Assembly (NCBI RefSeq): GCF_017573465.1 | Contig: NZ_JAGEPF010000007.1 | Coordinates: 124,001-188,000, forward strand | From: Actinomadura violacea | GTDB taxonomy: Bacteria; Actinomycetota; Actinomycetes; Streptosporangiales; Streptosporangiaceae | DNA: 64,000 nucleotides | Direction of reading: 5' to 3' | Part shown: positions 48,005-56,162 of the stretch, piece after piece | How positions within the stretch are numbered: position 1 is the first letter of the stretch | How the letters are laid out: each line of letters opens with the position of its first letter | The notes under the pieces: model-generated | Databases searched by the model: none | Seen by the model: only the letters and a program-made list of their open reading frames with translations | What the model was told of the DNA's origin: nothing | Position numbers and translations under genes: made by a program

Positions 48005-48692
48005 GATCGCCGCCGGGGGACGGGGCGCCGATGCCGGTGTCGATGCGGTAGCCGACGCCGGGCACCGTGGCGATCAGCCAGGGCTCGCCGAGCCGTTTGC
48101 GCAGCGCGGACACCGTGATGCGGACGGCGTTGGTGAAGGGGTCGGCGTTGGCGTCCCAGGCCCGCTCCAGCAGCTCCTCGGCGCTGACGACGCCGCCCTC
48201 GGCGCCGACGAGGACGTCGAGCACGGCGAACTGCTTGCGGGTGAGCGCGACGTAGCGCCCGTCGCGGAAGACCTCCCGGCGGAACGGGTCCACCCGCAGG
48301 CCCGCGATCTCGCTGACCGGCGGCCGCACGTGCCCGCGCCTGCGGTCCAGCGCCCGCAGCCGCATCACCAGCTCCCTGAGCTCGAACGGCTTGGTCAGGT
48401 AGTCGTCGGCGCCGAGCTCGAACCCCGACGCCTTGTCGTCGATCCGGTCGGCGGCGGTGAGCATGAGGATCGGCATGCCGCTGCCGGACGCGACGATCCG
48501 CCGGGCGATCTCGTCGCCGGACGGGCCGGGGATGTCGCGGTCCAGCACCGCCAGGTCGTAGGAGTTGACGCTGAGCATCTCCAGGGCGGAGTCGCCGTCG
48601 CCGGCGATGTCGGCGGCGATCGCCTCCAGCCGGAGGCCGTCGCGGACGGCTTCGGCCAGGTAGGGCTCGTCTTCCACGATGAGGACACGCAC
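47997..48692 (-). CDS. OmpR/PhoB-type response regulator (VanR-position)
   Basis: 231 aa from GTG. Receiver domain with E-D-E-P near the N terminus, D-I-P after the phosphoacceptor Asp (about aa 52) and K-P-F. The C-terminal winged helix includes L-T-R-K-Q-F-A-V-L-D-V-L and V-G-Y-R-I-D. Partner of the overlapping kinase. It likely controls the ligase-racemase-carboxypeptidase genes upstream; about 80 bp separate it from the ligase gene. Confidence 0.93.
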   Translation of the reverse strand: MRVLIVEDEPYLAEAVRDGLRLEAIAADIAGDGDSALEMLSVNSYDLAVLDRDIPGPSGDEIARRIVASGSGMPILMLTAADRIDDKASGFELGADDYLTKPFELRELVMRLRALDRRRGHVRPPVSEIAGLRVDPFRREVFRDGRYVALTRKQFAVLDVLVGAEGGVVSAEELLERAWDANADPFTNAVRITVSALRKRLGEPWLIATVPGVGYRIDTGIGAPSPGGDHA

Positions 48693-48771
48693 AGCTCAAG
48701 GCTAAGCGGCCGTGCATATCGTCGGCGTATGGCAAACTGACGCGCCCACGGCGCCGCGAGAGTGATGCGGG

Positions 48772-49779
48772 TCACTTCGGCGGATCGGCTCCAGGTGTCG
48801 TGGTCGCGGGAACGGCGGCGGCATCGACCAGGCGTGCGACGAGTTCCTCGTACGGGATCCCTGCGGCGGCGAACATCCTCGGTACCTGCGATTCCGCCGT
48901 CATCCCCGGCATGGTGTTGACCTCGTTCAGGACGGGCCCGTAGCCGGTGAGGAAGAAGTCGATGCGGGCGACACCGGCGCAGCCGAGCGCGTCGAACATG
49001 CGCAGCGCCGCCCCGGTCAGCGCCGCCCGGTCCGCCTCGCCGAGGTCGGCGGGCACGCTGAACCGGGCCGAACCGTCGTACTTGGACCGGGTGTCGAACA
49101 GGCCGCTGGTGTGGATCTCCAGCGGCGGGGCCGCCCACCGGCGGCCGCCGGCCTCGCGCAGGACGGCCACGTCGATCTCCCGGCCCGCGACCACGTCCTC
49201 GATCAGGATCCGGTCGTCGAACCGCGCGGCCTCGCGGAGCGCGTCGCGCAGCCGGGACGCGTCGCACGCCAAGGCGACACCGAAGCTCGACCCGGACGAG
49301 ACCGGCTTGACGACCACGTCCGTCTTGAACTCGATATCGGCGATCTCCGCCGCCGAGACCAGCCGTCCGGGGGCGGTGTGGATTCCGGCGGCCTCCGCCA
49401 CGAGCTTCGTCGCCCATTTGTCCATGCCGAGCGCCCCGGCGCGCAGGCCCGAGCCGACCATCGGCGTGTGCGCGAGGGCGCACAGCGCGGCGAGCGTCCC
49501 GTCCTCGCCGGTGGGGCCGTGGACGGCGGGGAAGACCGCATCGGCACGGTCGATCACGCTCAGCGCCGCCGCCAGGGAACCGATGGCCCGCGCCCCGAGC
49601 GCATCGGCTCCGCGTCTCCACGTCCCGTCGCGGTCGATGGTCAGCTCGTCGACGTCGAACCCGCCGGAACGCAGCGCCGCCGCGACCGATGAGGCGGTGG
49701 CCAGTGAGACGTCGTGCTCGGCATTCTCCCCGCCGCCGATCACCACGATTCGCCGTGCCATGCGATGTGCCTTGCTCAT
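48772..49779 (-). CDS. ddl: D-alanine--D-X ligase (Ddl/Van ligase family)
   Basis: 335 aa; AAGGG before ATG 49779, with another in-frame ATG 6 codons on. ATP-grasp fold with V-H-G-P-T-G-E-D-G-T, K-P-V-S-S-G-S-S-F-G-V and N-E-V-N-T-M-P-G-M-T. In the omega loop, where Ddl has Tyr (or Phe) before E-x-K-Y, this protein reads F-D-T-R-S-K-Y, with Thr. VanA-type lactate ligases look quite different there; VanC-type serine ligases have F-F-D-F-E-E-K-Y. So it is Ddl/VanC-like with an odd loop, and the second substrate (Ala or Ser) is open. Grouped with a racemase and VanY-like protein. Confidence 0.88.
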   Translation of the reverse strand: MSKAHRMARRIVVIGGGENAEHDVSLATASSVAAALRSGGFDVDELTIDRDGTWRRGADALGARAIGSLAAALSVIDRADAVFPAVHGPTGEDGTLAALCALAHTPMVGSGLRAGALGMDKWATKLVAEAAGIHTAPGRLVSAAEIADIEFKTDVVVKPVSSGSSFGVALACDASRLRDALREAARFDDRILIEDVVAGREIDVAVLREAGGRRWAAPPLEIHTSGLFDTRSKYDGSARFSVPADLGEADRAALTGAALRMFDALGCAGVARIDFFLTGYGPVLNEVNTMPGMTAESQVPRMFAAAGIPYEELVARLVDAAAVPATTTPGADPPK

Positions 49780-49792
49780 GCGATGCCCTTTC

Positions 49793-50923
49793 TCATGCGA
49801 TGCTCCTTTTCACGCGCGGCCCGATGCCGGTGACGATGGTGTGCGGAATGGTCCCGGCCCAGCGAGCCCAGTCCTGGACGGCCGGCGTCGCGCCCCCGTC
49901 CGGGCCGAAAACGGTCGCGGACGTGCCGGCCGGGAAGCTTTCGGCGCCGGTGTCGATCACGATCTGGTCCATCGAGACCCGTCCGGCGACCGGGAAACGG
50001 CGGCCGTGGATCTCCACGCCAGCCCGAGGCGCGAGCTCTCGCGGAATCCCGTCGGCGTAACCGACGGGGAGGATGCCCAGATGAGTGGCGCGGTCGGTGA
50101 CGTACGCGCCGTCGTAGCCGACCGGCGTGCCGGCCGGGACCGCCGCCGTGTGCACGACCGGCGCGGTCAGCCGGGACGCGCCGTGCATCGCCACGGTCCC
50201 GGACGGATCGATGCCGACCAGGCCCGCCCCGACGCGGACCATCCCGAAATGCGTCGCCGGGTCGTTCAGCGTCCCCGACGTGGCGGCGAGATGGGCCACC
50301 CGCGGCCCGAGCCCCGCCGCCCTGACCGCCTTCAGCGCCTCGTGCATACGGGCGACCGCCGGCGCGTTCTCCGCGGGCTCGGCCCGGTCGGCCAGCGGAA
50401 GGTGCCCCATGACGCCCGCGACGCGGACCCTCCGCGCCTGCTGCCCACGCTGGGCGAGGCCGATCAGCTCGTCCCATCGGTCGCGGGGGCAGCCGCCACG
50501 GGACATTCCGGTGTCCATGTGCAGATGGATCCGCACCGGCGGCGCGGCCTGCGCGATCAGCGCGCCGAGCTCGTCCACCGACCCGACCGCGACGTCGGCC
50601 CTGGCCGCTGCCGCCGCCTCGGCGTCGATCCCGGACGGGTGCAGCCAGGTGAGGATCGGCACCGCCAATCCCGCGGCACGCAGCACGGACGCCTCCGCGA
50701 TGCTCGTCGTCCCGAGCCATCCGGCACCGGCGGCGACGGCGGCATGGGCGACCGTGACGGCGCCGTGGCCGTAGCCGCCGGCCTTGACCACGGCCATGAT
50801 CGTGCTCCGGGTCCGCGCACGGATCCCGGCCACGTTCGCCGCCACCGCCGCGGGCAGCGTCTCCAAGGTGGGCGGCCGGAAGGTGCCGGACCGCACCCGA
50901 AGCGCGACGGGGCTCCGGTTCAC
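49793..50923 (-). CDS. alr: Alanine racemase-fold PLP enzyme
   Basis: 376 aa from GTG 50923, which overlaps the upstream stop (GTGA) and has GGAGG at good spacing. PLP lysine in V-V-K-A-G-G-Y-G-H-G (consensus K-A-D/N-A-Y-G-H-G, here with an unusual Gly), the catalytic Tyr in V-G-Y-D-G-A-Y, and V-S-M-D-Q. It makes D-alanine or, as in VanT, D-serine for the neighbouring ligase. It lacks the VanT membrane domain. A second racemase for primary metabolism is presumably elsewhere. Confidence 0.9.
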   Translation of the reverse strand: MNRSPVALRVRSGTFRPPTLETLPAAVAANVAGIRARTRSTIMAVVKAGGYGHGAVTVAHAAVAAGAGWLGTTSIAEASVLRAAGLAVPILTWLHPSGIDAEAAAAARADVAVGSVDELGALIAQAAPPVRIHLHMDTGMSRGGCPRDRWDELIGLAQRGQQARRVRVAGVMGHLPLADRAEPAENAPAVARMHEALKAVRAAGLGPRVAHLAATSGTLNDPATHFGMVRVGAGLVGIDPSGTVAMHGASRLTAPVVHTAAVPAGTPVGYDGAYVTDRATHLGILPVGYADGIPRELAPRAGVEIHGRRFPVAGRVSMDQIVIDTGAESFPAGTSATVFGPDGGATPAVQDWARWAGTIPHTIVTGIGPRVKRSIA

Positions 50924-51555
50924 CGCCGCCACCTCCGGTCCTCGACGGCATCGGGACGCCGCTCGTAAGGCCAGACCTCATTGCCCGGGAACCGCCGCAG
51001 CCCGTACGCGGCACCGCGTTCGGAGAACCAGGCCGTGGCGTCCGGATGCGGCAGCCGCACCGGCTCGACCGTGCGGTACTCGAAGTGCCACCACTCGTTG
51101 TCGTAGACGCGGTAGAGCCCGTACCGCCCGCCGTGCCGTTCGAGCCACCGCGCACCCTCCGTCGGCCGGACGTCGAGCGCGAGCCCCCGCACGTGGCCGG
51201 ACTCCTCCGGCGGCAGCACCCGGCGCCGCGCCGCGGCCACCGATCCGGTGCGCCGCACCTCCTCGATGAACATCCGGTGCTGCTCCCTCGCGTCGCGGTG
51301 CCCCGAGGTCAGGCCGATCAGCTGCCCGTCGCGCCAGAACGCCTCGGCCCGCGCGTGCGTGAACGCCGCCAGCGTCTCCGGCGCCAGCCCGTGCAGGTCC
51401 TCGGCGGGGAAGCGCAGGCTCAACGCCCATTGGCAGGCGAGGAAACGGGCGCGGCCCGGTGCGCGGCAGAAGCCGACCGGCACCAGCAGCACCGCGATGA
51501 GCCGGGTGACGATCGCGAGGACGCGCACCTTGCGCGCCGAAGGTGAGTTCGCCAC
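50920..51555 (-). CDS. VanY-like D,D-carboxypeptidase (M15B)
   Basis: 211 aa from GTG. N-terminal hydrophobic segment (V-L-A-I-V-T-R-L-I-A-V-L-L-V-P-V), a membrane anchor or signal. Zn ligands and base are all visible: S-G-H-V-R-G-L-A-L-D (His, Asp) and N-E-W-W-H-F-E-Y (Glu, His). The substrate loop S-G-H-R-D is also there. It trims the last D-residue from peptidoglycan precursors outside the membrane. First gene of the ligase/racemase/two-component operon. Confidence 0.9.
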   Translation of the reverse strand: MANSPSARKVRVLAIVTRLIAVLLVPVGFCRAPGRARFLACQWALSLRFPAEDLHGLAPETLAAFTHARAEAFWRDGQLIGLTSGHRDAREQHRMFIEEVRRTGSVAAARRRVLPPEESGHVRGLALDVRPTEGARWLERHGGRYGLYRVYDNEWWHFEYRTVEPVRLPHPDATAWFSERGAAYGLRRFPGNEVWPYERRPDAVEDRRWRR

Positions 51556-51681
51556 GACTCACCGCCGAGGGGTGCGCGTCCGGCGAACTGGCAGTGATGT
51601 GCTGTGGTCCATGCCTCCACTGAAGAGTGGAGCCCGTTGCAGGGGCGTATCCGATTTTCGATACGCCCGCGATATGCGCGC

Positions 51682-52695
51682 CTAGCCGCCGCCGCGGTCG
51701 AAGGCGGCCAGTCGTGCCTTGACCTCTTCCGGTGCCAGTTCTCGCAGGTCGACCCGTGCTTCCAGGGCTTCGTGCAGGACCGGGTACATGTTCGTGGGCG
51801 CCCATTGAGCGTGAATGGAGCGCGAGGTCAGGAAGAGGGTGGAGCAGCCGTCGATGACCGGGATCTGCGAGAACGCGGCCGAACCGGGAAAGAAGAGCGC
51901 CGGGATGGGGGAGTCACCGGCTCCGGGGTAGTGGAAACCGAAACGCTGATGGTCGATCAGGTCTCCGGCGTCCTGAAATTCCTGCTGAGTGAGGCCGGCG
52001 TTCCTGGCATAGCGCACGGCGGCGGGATCGGTGGGCTCGGCGCCGAGATAGCCGGGGCCGGCGTGCCGCAGCAGCGCGTCTTGAGCGAGCGCGAAGAAGT
52101 GGTACATCACGTCCCGCACGCCGGTCAGTTCGAAGAGGAAACCGCGGCCGTTGCGAGGGTCCAGCAAGAGGATCTTCTGATCGTCGAGGAGTGCCAGCAC
52201 TTCCCGGACGTAGTAGAGCGTCTCGTAACGCTCCTCCAACTCGGCGACGAGCGCGACGACTTCGGAATCGGCGCGCATGCGCTTCCTCGCCTGTTCGTCG
52301 CGGCTGAGAATGGTCATGGTCGCGAGCAGGACGAACGGCAGCGCATGATGCGCTCGGACGAGGTCGGGCGAGCGTTCGAAGACTTCTTCTTCGGTCCCTG
52401 CCTGCGCCACGAGTTCACGCGCTAGGTGAAGGTAGCGCCTCATGACAGGAAGGACGGCGTTCGCCGCGTTCGGCGCCGAGGCGCCGCGCTCGACCATCAC
52501 ACCGCAGAGGAACGCAGTCATCCCGCCTCGGAAGACGTCGCCGCCCTCTACGAGTTCGGCCAGTTCCGCGATGGCCGCGTCGGGAGAGGCGACCCTCTGC
52601 AGGAAAGCCTGGATCTCCGGCCGGCTGAACAGGTCGGCCCCCGCACGGCACTCCTGGAGAGCACTCGGCTGGACGACGAACCCCGAAATCGACAT
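51682..52695 (-). CDS. Hypothetical protein, 337 aa
   Basis: No family recognised. Soluble, mostly helical in the first half (E-L-A-E-L-V-E-G-G-D-V, E-E-R-Y-E-T-L-Y-Y-V-R-E-V-L-A-L-L), with a second half carrying G-A-G-D-S-P-I-P-A-L-F-F-P-G and C-S-T-L-F-L-T-S-R-S. No signal peptide or membrane segment, no known motif. A clean frame with normal codon use supports a real gene. Its own transcript between the VanY-like gene and the Nudix fusion. Confidence 0.7.
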   Translation of the reverse strand: MSISGFVVQPSALQECRAGADLFSRPEIQAFLQRVASPDAAIAELAELVEGGDVFRGGMTAFLCGVMVERGASAPNAANAVLPVMRRYLHLARELVAQAGTEEEVFERSPDLVRAHHALPFVLLATMTILSRDEQARKRMRADSEVVALVAELEERYETLYYVREVLALLDDQKILLLDPRNGRGFLFELTGVRDVMYHFFALAQDALLRHAGPGYLGAEPTDPAAVRYARNAGLTQQEFQDAGDLIDHQRFGFHYPGAGDSPIPALFFPGSAAFSQIPVIDGCSTLFLTSRSIHAQWAPTNMYPVLHEALEARVDLRELAPEEVKARLAAFDRGGG

Positions 52696-52788
52696 CCGAT
52701 CATGCTAGCGGCCCGGCCGCATTGCACGGATGCGCTTAATTCGTTCGAGCCGCCGCTCTCGATTTTCCGCTTCCACACGTGTGGTGGG

Positions 52789-54123
52789 TCAGGTCCAGCC
52801 ATGGACGCTGAACGGTTCACCGTGCGTGATCGCGGCGAGTGCCAGCGCGCAGTGGCCGATCACGTCGTCGGGCGGGCTCGCCGGGTCGATCCACAACGCC
52901 TCCGATGCCTTGTCCGGTTCGGCGGCGTGGGGCTCGCCCTCCCAGTGGTCGAAGCGGAACCAGTAGTCACTGACCGCGTGGCACGGTCCGGGCAGCGTCG
53001 GGGCGGTGCGGTGCATGACGTGGACGAACCGGGCGTCCTCCCGCCGTAGCCGCACACCGGCCTCCTCGCCGGCTTCGCGGATCGCGGCCGCCAGCACGTC
53101 CTCGCCCGGCTCGATCCGTCCCGCGGGAGGGCAGAGCAGCCCGTCGGCGTAACCGGTCTGGAAACGGCGGAGCATCAGCACCCACCCGTCCTGGCGCTGC
53201 AACAGAACATGGGGCGCGATGAAGGACCCATGCCAGCCGCCGCCGGTCGGCGGGGCGGCGACGTCCCGAGCGGACACGAACCCGAGCCGCCTCGCCATAT
53301 GCGCTTCGGCCTGGGCGGCACCGCCCGCCAGATCGACCATGGGCACCGCGGCGGACAGCATGACGTCGGCGAGTTCGTCCAGGACGTCGGACGTGTTCTT
53401 GTGAACGCCTTTGCGAGGGTTCCCTCCGGTCATTCCGATGTAGGCCTCCGCGACCTCACCGACCTCTTCGGCGACCTTCAAGACGAGGGTCTGCGTCGGC
53501 ACCTCCGCCAGATATCCGGACCGGATGCGGGCGGTATCGGCCCAGAAACCACGGCACGGCTCAGCGGATTCGATGGTCGTCCTTGGAACCGGCGAAGCGC
53601 TCCTTCCGGCTCTTTGAACATCCGGTCGAGCCTCAGGCACGCGGATCCCGTAGGCGCCCGCATGGCTCCGAACGAGGTCCAAAGTCGAAGGGCTGATCGT
53701 CAGGCGCGGCATGGTCTCCGGGCGGAACCAGTGCAGCATCACGCCCTCGGTCAGGACCAACGCGGCGGGGTCACCGTTCCAGAGGCCGGCGAAGACCTGG
53801 ACCGATACAGTTGAGGCGTCGCCGACGGCCTCCACCACGCCGAAACGCTCGAGAACAGGAAGATCCAGGCCGGCTTCTTCGCGCAATTCGCGCCTGACGG
53901 TGTCCTCCAACGAGCGGTCGCCCGGCTCGCGCCCCCCTCCGAGGAGCGACCATGCGCCCGGCTCCCAGATGCCGGGGATGTGATCGCGCAGATGCAGCAG
54001 ATACTCGCCGGCATCGTTGAAGATCAACGCTGAGGCTCTGGTCGGCTCGGCCGCGGCAATGGCCCCCGGCGCAGCGGGGACGACGTCGTCGGAGGTCACC
54101 TGCTGTTGATCCCCATCGAGCAC
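52789..54123 (-). CDS. Nudix-MazG-Nudix fusion (nucleotide house-cleaning)
   Basis: 444 aa from GTG 54123; the frame extends upstream to 54408 but that part is antisense-like and overlaps the DUF2199 gene. Nudix 1 box at about aa 64-86 (G-R-E-P-G-D...R-E-L-R-E-E-A-G-L, first Glu of the box replaced by Arg). Then a MazG-like all-alpha NTP-pyrophosphohydrolase (E-E-V-G-E-V-A-E-A and D-E-L-A-D). Then a second, consensus Nudix box (G-R-I-E-P-G-E...R-E-A-G-E-E-A-G-V). All three domains cleave nucleoside diphosphate-type bonds. Substrate unknown; the triple fusion is unusual. Confidence 0.82.
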   Translation of the reverse strand: MLDGDQQQVTSDDVVPAAPGAIAAAEPTRASALIFNDAGEYLLHLRDHIPGIWEPGAWSLLGGGREPGDRSLEDTVRRELREEAGLDLPVLERFGVVEAVGDASTVSVQVFAGLWNGDPAALVLTEGVMLHWFRPETMPRLTISPSTLDLVRSHAGAYGIRVPEARPDVQRAGRSASPVPRTTIESAEPCRGFWADTARIRSGYLAEVPTQTLVLKVAEEVGEVAEAYIGMTGGNPRKGVHKNTSDVLDELADVMLSAAVPMVDLAGGAAQAEAHMARRLGFVSARDVAAPPTGGGWHGSFIAPHVLLQRQDGWVLMLRRFQTGYADGLLCPPAGRIEPGEDVLAAAIREAGEEAGVRLRREDARFVHVMHRTAPTLPGPCHAVSDYWFRFDHWEGEPHAAEPDKASEALWIDPASPPDDVIGHCALALAAITHGEPFSVHGWT

Positions 54124-54164
54124 GGAACGCAACCGGCGAACCGCAGTGGCGGCCCGTTCAGGAC

Positions 54165-54680
54165 TCAGGGCTGGCCGGGGTGAAGGAGGAACTCCACGAT
54201 CTGCTGGACGCGGGCGCGGGTGATGCCCGTCCGCTGCTCGACCGCCAGCGGGTGGTCCGTGGGTTCCAGCTCGATGAACGGACGCTCGCCGATGGGGCGG
54301 GTGTGCAGGTTCGTCTTGAGGTCGCCGGTCGCGGGCGAGTACAGCGGAAGGGATGTGGACAGCCATCCGAAGTAGGCGGGTTCGGACTCCCGTCCCGGGG
54401 TTTCCCAAAGGATCACAGTGCGGTCGAAGTTGTCCCTACTGAGCGAGACCCACACGCCCCAGCTGAACGTTTCGCCGGTGTCCGTCACAGGGATCTCGAC
54501 GAGCCCGTGCACAAAGAACGCCTGGCCTTTGATCACGCAGAGATCGGAGGTTAGGTAGCTCTCGGGATCTTCCGCCAGGAGCGGGGACCAGAGGTCGGGT
54601 GCCGGCGCCGAGAAGTTCATGGGCAGTTCGTCATGATGCTGCCCGCAGCCCGAGCAGAGGAACCCGGAACGTTCTGACAT
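54165..54680 (-). CDS. DUF2199-family protein
   Basis: 171 aa from ATG 54680. N-terminal F-L-C-S-G-C-G-Q-H-H-D-E-L-P (a Cys pair followed by His, perhaps metal-binding), then F-F-V-H-G-L-V-E-I-P-V and W-V-S-L-S, which I recognise as DUF2199. No assigned function. No ribosome site is visible, so perhaps leaderless. It ends 41 bp before the Nudix-MazG start. Confidence 0.75.
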   Translation of the reverse strand: MSERSGFLCSGCGQHHDELPMNFSAPAPDLWSPLLAEDPESYLTSDLCVIKGQAFFVHGLVEIPVTDTGETFSWGVWVSLSRDNFDRTVILWETPGRESEPAYFGWLSTSLPLYSPATGDLKTNLHTRPIGERPFIELEPTDHPLAVEQRTGITRARVQQIVEFLLHPGQP

Positions 54681-54706
54681 GGGTGGAGGGTACTGATCAC
54701 CCGCAG

Positions 54707-55396
54707 TCAGCCGCCGCCAGAAGCGGCGGCTTGCGGGTAGCCGATGGTGTCGAGGACTTCGGCGAGGCTCGCCAGGTCCGCATCGGGGTTGATGCGGCGG
54801 ACGAGGTCGGCCGTCAGCGCACGGTGCTCGAATACCTGCCTGACGTCGGCCGCGTCGACGGAGACCTCGAAATTTCCCGAGGCATGGGCGCAGTAGCCTT
54901 CGGGAGTTCCATCGATCAGGAGGTCGAACAGCCAGGCCGATCCGTCCGGGTCTTCCTCCGCGGGAAAGGCGATGTCCCCCACCTGCCAGCACGGGTCCTC
55001 GTGGCGGCGCCAGAGGCAGACGGTGGCCGTGAAGAAGGGGCCCGAATGGCCTTCGTGGGAGAAGGCCGGCTCGGTGACCTGCTCGGCGAACTCCGCTGGG
55101 ACCGACTCCACCAGCCCCGGCCAGGGACGGTAGTCGTCGTCGCCGTACGGGCTCATCGTGGACTCGTGGGAGAACCCGCGGACGAAGGCCCCGGTGGCGG
55201 TGAAGGCGATCGAGTACTCGTCTCCGCTGCCGTTGCTCATCGAGGCCAGTTCCTGGTCCGGTCCCCACCTGCGGTCGAAGGTGTAGGTGGCGTATCCGTC
55301 CGGGCTCAGGACCGCGTCCAGCACGGCGATGGACTGGCTCAGCGCCCGGCCGGTCGCGATCGGCGGCAGCGTTCGAGCGAGATCAACAGCGGTCAT
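54707..55396 (-). CDS. Hypothetical protein, about 229 aa
   Basis: Frame open from 55474; I favour ATG 55396 (M-T-A-V-D-L-A-R-T-L) because GGCGGA lies before it, but the longer start is possible. Soluble, acidic, aromatic-rich (Y-A-T-Y-T-F-D-R-R-W-G). No known motif, membrane segment or signal. Adjacent to the DUF2199 gene on the same strand; function not inferred. Confidence 0.65.
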   Translation of the reverse strand: MTAVDLARTLPPIATGRALSQSIAVLDAVLSPDGYATYTFDRRWGPDQELASMSNGSGDEYSIAFTATGAFVRGFSHESTMSPYGDDDYRPWPGLVESVPAEFAEQVTEPAFSHEGHSGPFFTATVCLWRRHEDPCWQVGDIAFPAEEDPDGSAWLFDLLIDGTPEGYCAHASGNFEVSVDAADVRQVFEHRALTADLVRRINPDADLASLAEVLDTIGYPQAAASGGG

Positions 55397-55562
55397 TCCG
55401 CCATCCAACCAGGCGCCCCCGACCTTCACCGGCGCCACGAGCCGCACGTCCGCTCCGAGCGTTCGTGTGATCATGTTCGGCGGTTCGTCGGGGAGGCGTG
55501 AAGAAGACCGGGGGGTGCGGGCAATCAGTGCCGACCACTTCAGCAGAGAGGCGGCCGGATGT

Positions 55563-56162
55563 ATGGCCCTGACTCATGTCCCACCCACGCGCATGCCTGA
55601 GCGGACGACCGACGCGTCGATCATCGAGAGGTCGCGGCGCGAGCCGGAGCTGTTCTCGGCGATCTTCGATCGGTACTTCGCGGCGATCCACCGGTACGCG
55701 GCGTCCAGGATCGGCACCGCGGCGGCCGACGACGTCGCCGCCGAGACGTTCCTGGCGGCCTTCGACCAGCGCGACCGGTACGACCTGGCCTACCCCGAGG
55801 CGCGGGCCTGGCTGTACGGGATCGCGACCAACCTGATCGGGCGGCACCGCCGCGGCGAGGTCCGGCTCTACCGGACCCTGGCCCGCACGGCGGGCCGCGA
55901 CGAGGCCGACCACGCCGACCGGGTCACCGACCGGGTGGCCGCCGAGGGGCTGAGCCCCGGCCTCGCGCGGGGCCTGGCACGGCTCTCCAAGGGCGACCGC
56001 GACGCGCTGCTGCTCGTCGTCTGCGCCGAGTTCAGCTACTCCGAGGTGGCGCGCGCCCTCGCCATCCCGGTCGGCACCGTCGGCTCCCGGATCAACCGGG
56101 CGCGGCAGTTGCTCCGCAAGACATTGGGCCCCGCGGCACAGGAGGCGATGAACCATGGATGA
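55563..56162 (+). CDS. ECF RNA polymerase sigma factor
   Basis: About 199 aa from ATG 55563; ATG 55593 is an alternative. Sigma-2: F-S-A-I-F-D-R-Y-F-A-A-I-H-R-Y, D-D-V-A-A-E-T-F-L-A-A-F, A-W-L-Y-G-I-A-T-N. Sigma-4: L-V-V-C-A-E-F-S-Y-S-E-V-A-R-A-L-A-I-P-V-G-T-V-x-S-R-I-N-R-A-R. It overlaps the next gene by 8 bp. This pairing with a CU044_5270-type membrane protein is a standard actinobacterial unit. Confidence 0.92.
   Translation: MALTHVPPTRMPERTTDASIIERSRREPELFSAIFDRYFAAIHRYAASRIGTAAADDVAAETFLAAFDQRDRYDLAYPEARAWLYGIATNLIGRHRRGEVRLYRTLARTAGRDEADHADRVTDRVAAEGLSPGLARGLARLSKGDRDALLLVVCAEFSYSEVARALAIPVGTVGSRINRARQLLRKTLGPAAQEAMNHG

Noticed and set aside
55287..55562. Upstream extension of the ECF sigma factor frame
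   Set aside because: Low-complexity Ser/Arg sequence antisense to the neighbouring gene; sigma-2 region begins well after 55593.
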